DNA of 44,105 nt from Desulfobacteraceae bacterium. GTDB taxonomy: Bacteria; Desulfobacterota; Desulfobacteria; Desulfobacterales; Desulfobacteraceae. The notes beneath the pieces were generated by a model, which made no database searches, was not told the DNA's origin, and worked only from the letters and a program-made list of their open reading frames with translations. The stretch spans positions 1-44,105 of the forward strand of contig JADGEQ010000053.1 of assembly GCA_016744295.1 (NCBI GenBank). Direction: 5' to 3'. The translations under genes and the position numbers were made by a program. Below are positions 42,237-44,105 of the stretch, one piece after another (within the stretch, counting starts at the first letter, position 1; the number at the start of each line of letters is the position of its first letter).

Positions 42237-43519
42237 TAAAATGCTGCCATAACAGCCCGGGCAGCCTCAATGGTGGTTTCAATATCTTCATCCGTATGGG
42301 CCAGAGAGACAAAACAGGCCTCAAACTGAGAAGGCGCCAGATACACTCCCCGGGACAGCATGCCCTGGTAAAATTTGGCAAACCGGTCCAGATCACAGGT
42401 TTTGGCATCCTCAAAATTGTACACATCCTTGTCAGTGAAGAAAAAACCTGACATGGATCCGATGTGACCTGTCTTCATTGGGATGCCGGCATCATCGGCC
42501 GCAGCCTGCAATCCCTGGATAAACTCATGGGTTTTTCTATCCAGTTCAGCATAAACAGCATCATCCTGAAGAAGATTCAGGGTTGCAATTCCAGCAGCCA
42601 TGGCCAGAGGGTTCCCGGACAGGGTACCTGCCTGGTAGACAGATCCCACCGGTGCTATCTGATCCATGATCTCTTTTCTTCCCCCATAGGCTCCCACTGG
42701 CAGTCCCCCGCCGATAATCTTCCCAAAACAGGAAAGATCCGGGGTGATGTTAAAATGCCCCTGGGCCGATCCCTTGGCCACCCGGAATCCGGTCATAACC
42801 TCATCAAAAATCAGCACAGCTCCGTGCCGGGCAGTCATCGCCCGCAGACTTTCAAGAAAACCCTCCCGGGGGGGAACCATCCCCATGTTGCCGGCAACGG
42901 GTTCAATAATCACCCCGGCTACCCGGTCTCCCTTTTGGGCCATGATTTTTTCAAACCCTTCAATATCATTGTATGGCAGGGACAGGGTATTTGAAATCAC
43001 CGCCTCGGGTATCCCCGGGCTTCCCGGGATGCCTAGGGTTGCAACCCCGGACCCGGCCGCCACCAGCAAGGTATCTGCATGGCCGTGGTAACATCCGTCA
43101 AACTTAATAATAATATCCCGGCCCGTATACCCCCGGGCCAGACGGATAGCACTCATGGTGGCCTCCGTTCCGGAATTGACCATTCGAATCATGTCCACCG
43201 AAGGCACCATATCCACCACCAGCTGGGCCAGTTCTGTTTCAAGGGCAGTAGGAGCGCCAAAACTGGTCCCGGTTTCAAGCACCTTTTCAAGGGCCTTGAT
43301 CACTTCAGGCGGCCGATGCCCCAGGATCAGCGGTCCCCAGGAAAGAACATAATCAATATAGGCATTTCCATCCACATCATAGAGACAGCTTTTGTCGCCC
43401 CTCTCAATGAAGACAGGCTGGCCGCCCACAGATCCACAAGCCCTTACAGGTGAATTAACCCCACCCGGAATGAGTGTTTTTGCCGCATTAAACAACGTAT
43501 TAGATTTTGAAGTTCCCAT
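42236..43519 (-). CDS. hemL: glutamate-1-semialdehyde 2,1-aminomutase
   Basis: This 427-residue PLP enzyme of the class III aminotransferase fold has GGVNSPVRA near the start, SGTEATMSAIRLARG, DEVMTGFRV and the Schiff-base lysine in FGKIIGGGLPVGAYGG, followed by GTLSGNPLAMAAG. These identify GSA aminomutase, which makes 5-aminolevulinate in the C5 heme pathway. Length is standard. An AGGGGA site precedes the ATG and a good promoter lies upstream. As the first gene of a unit that reaches the cytochrome c assembly genes, it fits a heme-supply theme. Confidence 0.95.
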   Translation of the reverse strand: MGTSKSNTLFNAAKTLIPGGVNSPVRACGSVGGQPVFIERGDKSCLYDVDGNAYIDYVLSWGPLILGHRPPEVIKALEKVLETGTSFGAPTALETELAQLVVDMVPSVDMIRMVNSGTEATMSAIRLARGYTGRDIIIKFDGCYHGHADTLLVAAGSGVATLGIPGSPGIPEAVISNTLSLPYNDIEGFEKIMAQKGDRVAGVIIEPVAGNMGMVPPREGFLESLRAMTARHGAVLIFDEVMTGFRVAKGSAQGHFNITPDLSCFGKIIGGGLPVGAYGGRKEIMDQIAPVGSVYQAGTLSGNPLAMAAGIATLNLLQDDAVYAELDRKTHEFIQGLQAAADDAGIPMKTGHIGSMSGFFFTDKDVYNFEDAKTCDLDRFAKFYQGMLSRGVYLAPSQFEACFVSLAHTDEDIETTIEAARAVMAAF

Positions 43520-43571
43520 ATGATTTTCCCCTATCTATTTATCTATCGATATTATGTTTCTAAAAACCACG

Positions 43572-43601
43572 AATATACCAGACCAGTCTTTAAAGGGTCA
43601 A
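43572..43601 (-). promoter_or_regulatory. sigma-70-type promoter of hemL
   Basis: On the minus strand TTGACC (43596-43601), an 18-base spacer and TATATT (43572-43577) each match five of six consensus bases. It lies about 50 bases ahead of the hemL start codon. Confidence 0.6.
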
Positions 43602-43640
43602 CCGGTTTATTGATCCTTTCAGAAAAAAGGCAAAAAAACA

Positions 43641-43669
43641 TTGACATCCGATTAGATCACTGCTATTTT
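43641..43669 (+). promoter_or_regulatory. promoter of tRNA-Lys
   Basis: A perfect TTGACA (43641-43646), a 17-base spacer and TATTTT (43664-43669) lie just ahead of the tRNA gene, with the start expected near 43676. Confidence 0.7.
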
Positions 43670-43686
43670 TCCTGCGTTAAATTAAT

Positions 43687-43762
43687 GGGCCGTTAGCTCA
43701 ACTGGTAGAGCAACTGACTCTTAATCAGTAGGTCCCGGGTTCGACTCCCTGACGGCCCACCA
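43687..43762 (+). tRNA. tRNA-Lys (anticodon CTT)
   Basis: This 76-base cloverleaf has acceptor arms GGGCCGT and ACGGCCC, a D arm with AGCTCAACTGGTAGAGC, and anticodon stem ACTGA/TCAGT around the loop CTCTTAA (anticodon CTT). The T arm contains GGTTCGACTCC, the discriminator base is A, and the 3' CCA is encoded. It reads AAG lysine codons. Confidence 0.96.
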
Positions 43763-43768
43763 TTAATT

Positions 43769-43806
43769 AAAAAGGCTCTTGGCGATATTCGTTAAGAGCC
43801 TTTTTG
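43769..43806 (+). terminator. terminator after tRNA-Lys
   Basis: Arms AAAAAGGCTCTT (43769-43780) and AAGAGCCTTTTT (43794-43805) pair perfectly around a 13-base loop and end in a T-run, directly after the tRNA. Confidence 0.88.
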
Positions 43807-44102
43807 CTTTCTAAATCTACCCGCCCACAGTTTTTTTGCCGGGACCTCCAGATAGAATCACGTACATAGACACTTTTTAATAACTGATTCCAAAGTTTAT
43901 TGTATTTTTCAACCCGCCATTGTAACGCGGCAATCAATATCAGGAATTCTTGCAGGTAATATCAGAAATTTAAAATTTTCATTTTAAATCAAAATCTCCC
44001 CTAAATTATGTACTTGACGTAACAAAATCATAATTGACCTTTGAGCGGCAAAGGGTGATTATCTACTTGATATTTCTATAAAAAATAGAAATGGAGGTCG
44101 AT
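43807..44102. other. gene-free region before the window edge
   Basis: This AT-rich stretch lacks a credible coding frame. Near its right end are a promoter-like pair (TTGACC at 44034-44039 and GATTAT at 44057-44062, 17-base spacer), a perfect hairpin (44072-44092) and a GGAGG ribosome site, all pointing to the gene that begins at 44103. Confidence 0.5.
44072..44092 (+). promoter_or_regulatory. leader hairpin directly before a Shine-Dalgarno
   Basis: A perfect inverted repeat (ATTTCTAT-AAAAA-ATAGAAAT) ends one base before GGAGG. It lies in the predicted leader, just after the likely transcription start, so it could be an operator or an mRNA structure that affects ribosome access. Confidence 0.4.
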
Positions 44103-44105
44103 ATG
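44103..44105 (+). CDS. start codon of a gene running off the window
   Basis: Only the ATG is inside the window. It follows GGAGG at six bases, a hairpin and a promoter-like sequence, so a rightward gene very probably begins here. The product cannot be told. Confidence 0.55.

Noticed and set aside
43687..43762. tRNA-Lys as a genomic-island attachment site
   Set aside because: No integrase and no repeated copy of the tRNA 3' end is visible in the window.

Overview
The window reads as chromosomal DNA of an anaerobic Desulfobacterota bacterium, most likely a Desulfobacteraceae-type sulfate reducer. The strongest marker is a complete qrcABCD operon (periplasmic cytochrome c3:menaquinone oxidoreductase, typical of sulfate reducers). 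Supporting markers are System II cytochrome c maturation genes (ResB/CcsA), C5-pathway hemL, a tungsten-type aldehyde:ferredoxin oxidoreductase remnant, and signalling-rich gene content. No phage, transposase, integrase or CRISPR array is visible. Assignment below family level is not possible from reading alone.

Layout. 1-6.5 kb (leftward): an efflux operon of a small conserved protein, an outer-membrane lipoprotein channel, a membrane fusion protein, an RND pump and a DUF2798 protein. It is preceded by a near-consensus sigma-54 promoter and, across a repeat-rich gap, a divergent GAF/AAA+/Fis sigma-54 activator (6.8-8.3 kb). 8.5-9.3 kb: a decayed AOR gene. 9.3-14.1 kb (leftward): hisC-cmk-rpsA, then sppA. 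14.2-23.2 kb (rightward, except one small membrane protein): a NamZ-like DUF1343 muramidase, an RNase H-like protein with a broken active site, a PlsB-type acyltransferase, a MurU-AmgK fusion, DapB, a DUF1232-J-domain protein and an alpha/beta hydrolase. This is largely an envelope and peptidoglycan-recycling block. 23.4-29 kb (rightward): a partner-switching signalling set of membrane PP2C/SpoIIE phosphatase, RsbW-like kinase, STAS antagonist and a large hybrid histidine kinase. 29.1-30.1 kb: a small membrane protein and Hsp20.

30.2-35.4 kb (leftward): qrcABCD followed by a 52-residue single-span membrane protein that may be an accessory Qrc subunit. 35.7-43.5 kb (leftward): hemL, mpl, a 60-residue membrane protein, a hemerythrin lacking both histidines of one iron site, an Arg/Lys-rich protein, a RecD-type helicase, resB and ccsA. 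Heme synthesis, cytochrome c assembly and a multiheme respiratory complex therefore sit side by side. The window ends with a tRNA-Lys(CTT) and the start codon of a further rightward gene.

How the genes combine. NamZ can release MurNAc, the AmgK domain can phosphorylate it at C1 and the MurU domain can convert it to UDP-MurNAc, while Mpl re-ligates the recycled tripeptide; together these suggest a MurNAc salvage route that bypasses de novo synthesis. Points worth a second look are the small Qrc-linked protein, the MurU-AmgK fusion next to NamZ, two proteins with decayed active sites (RNase H-like and hemerythrin), the sigma-54/enhancer arrangement of the efflux operon, and the partner-switching module without an adjacent sigma factor.
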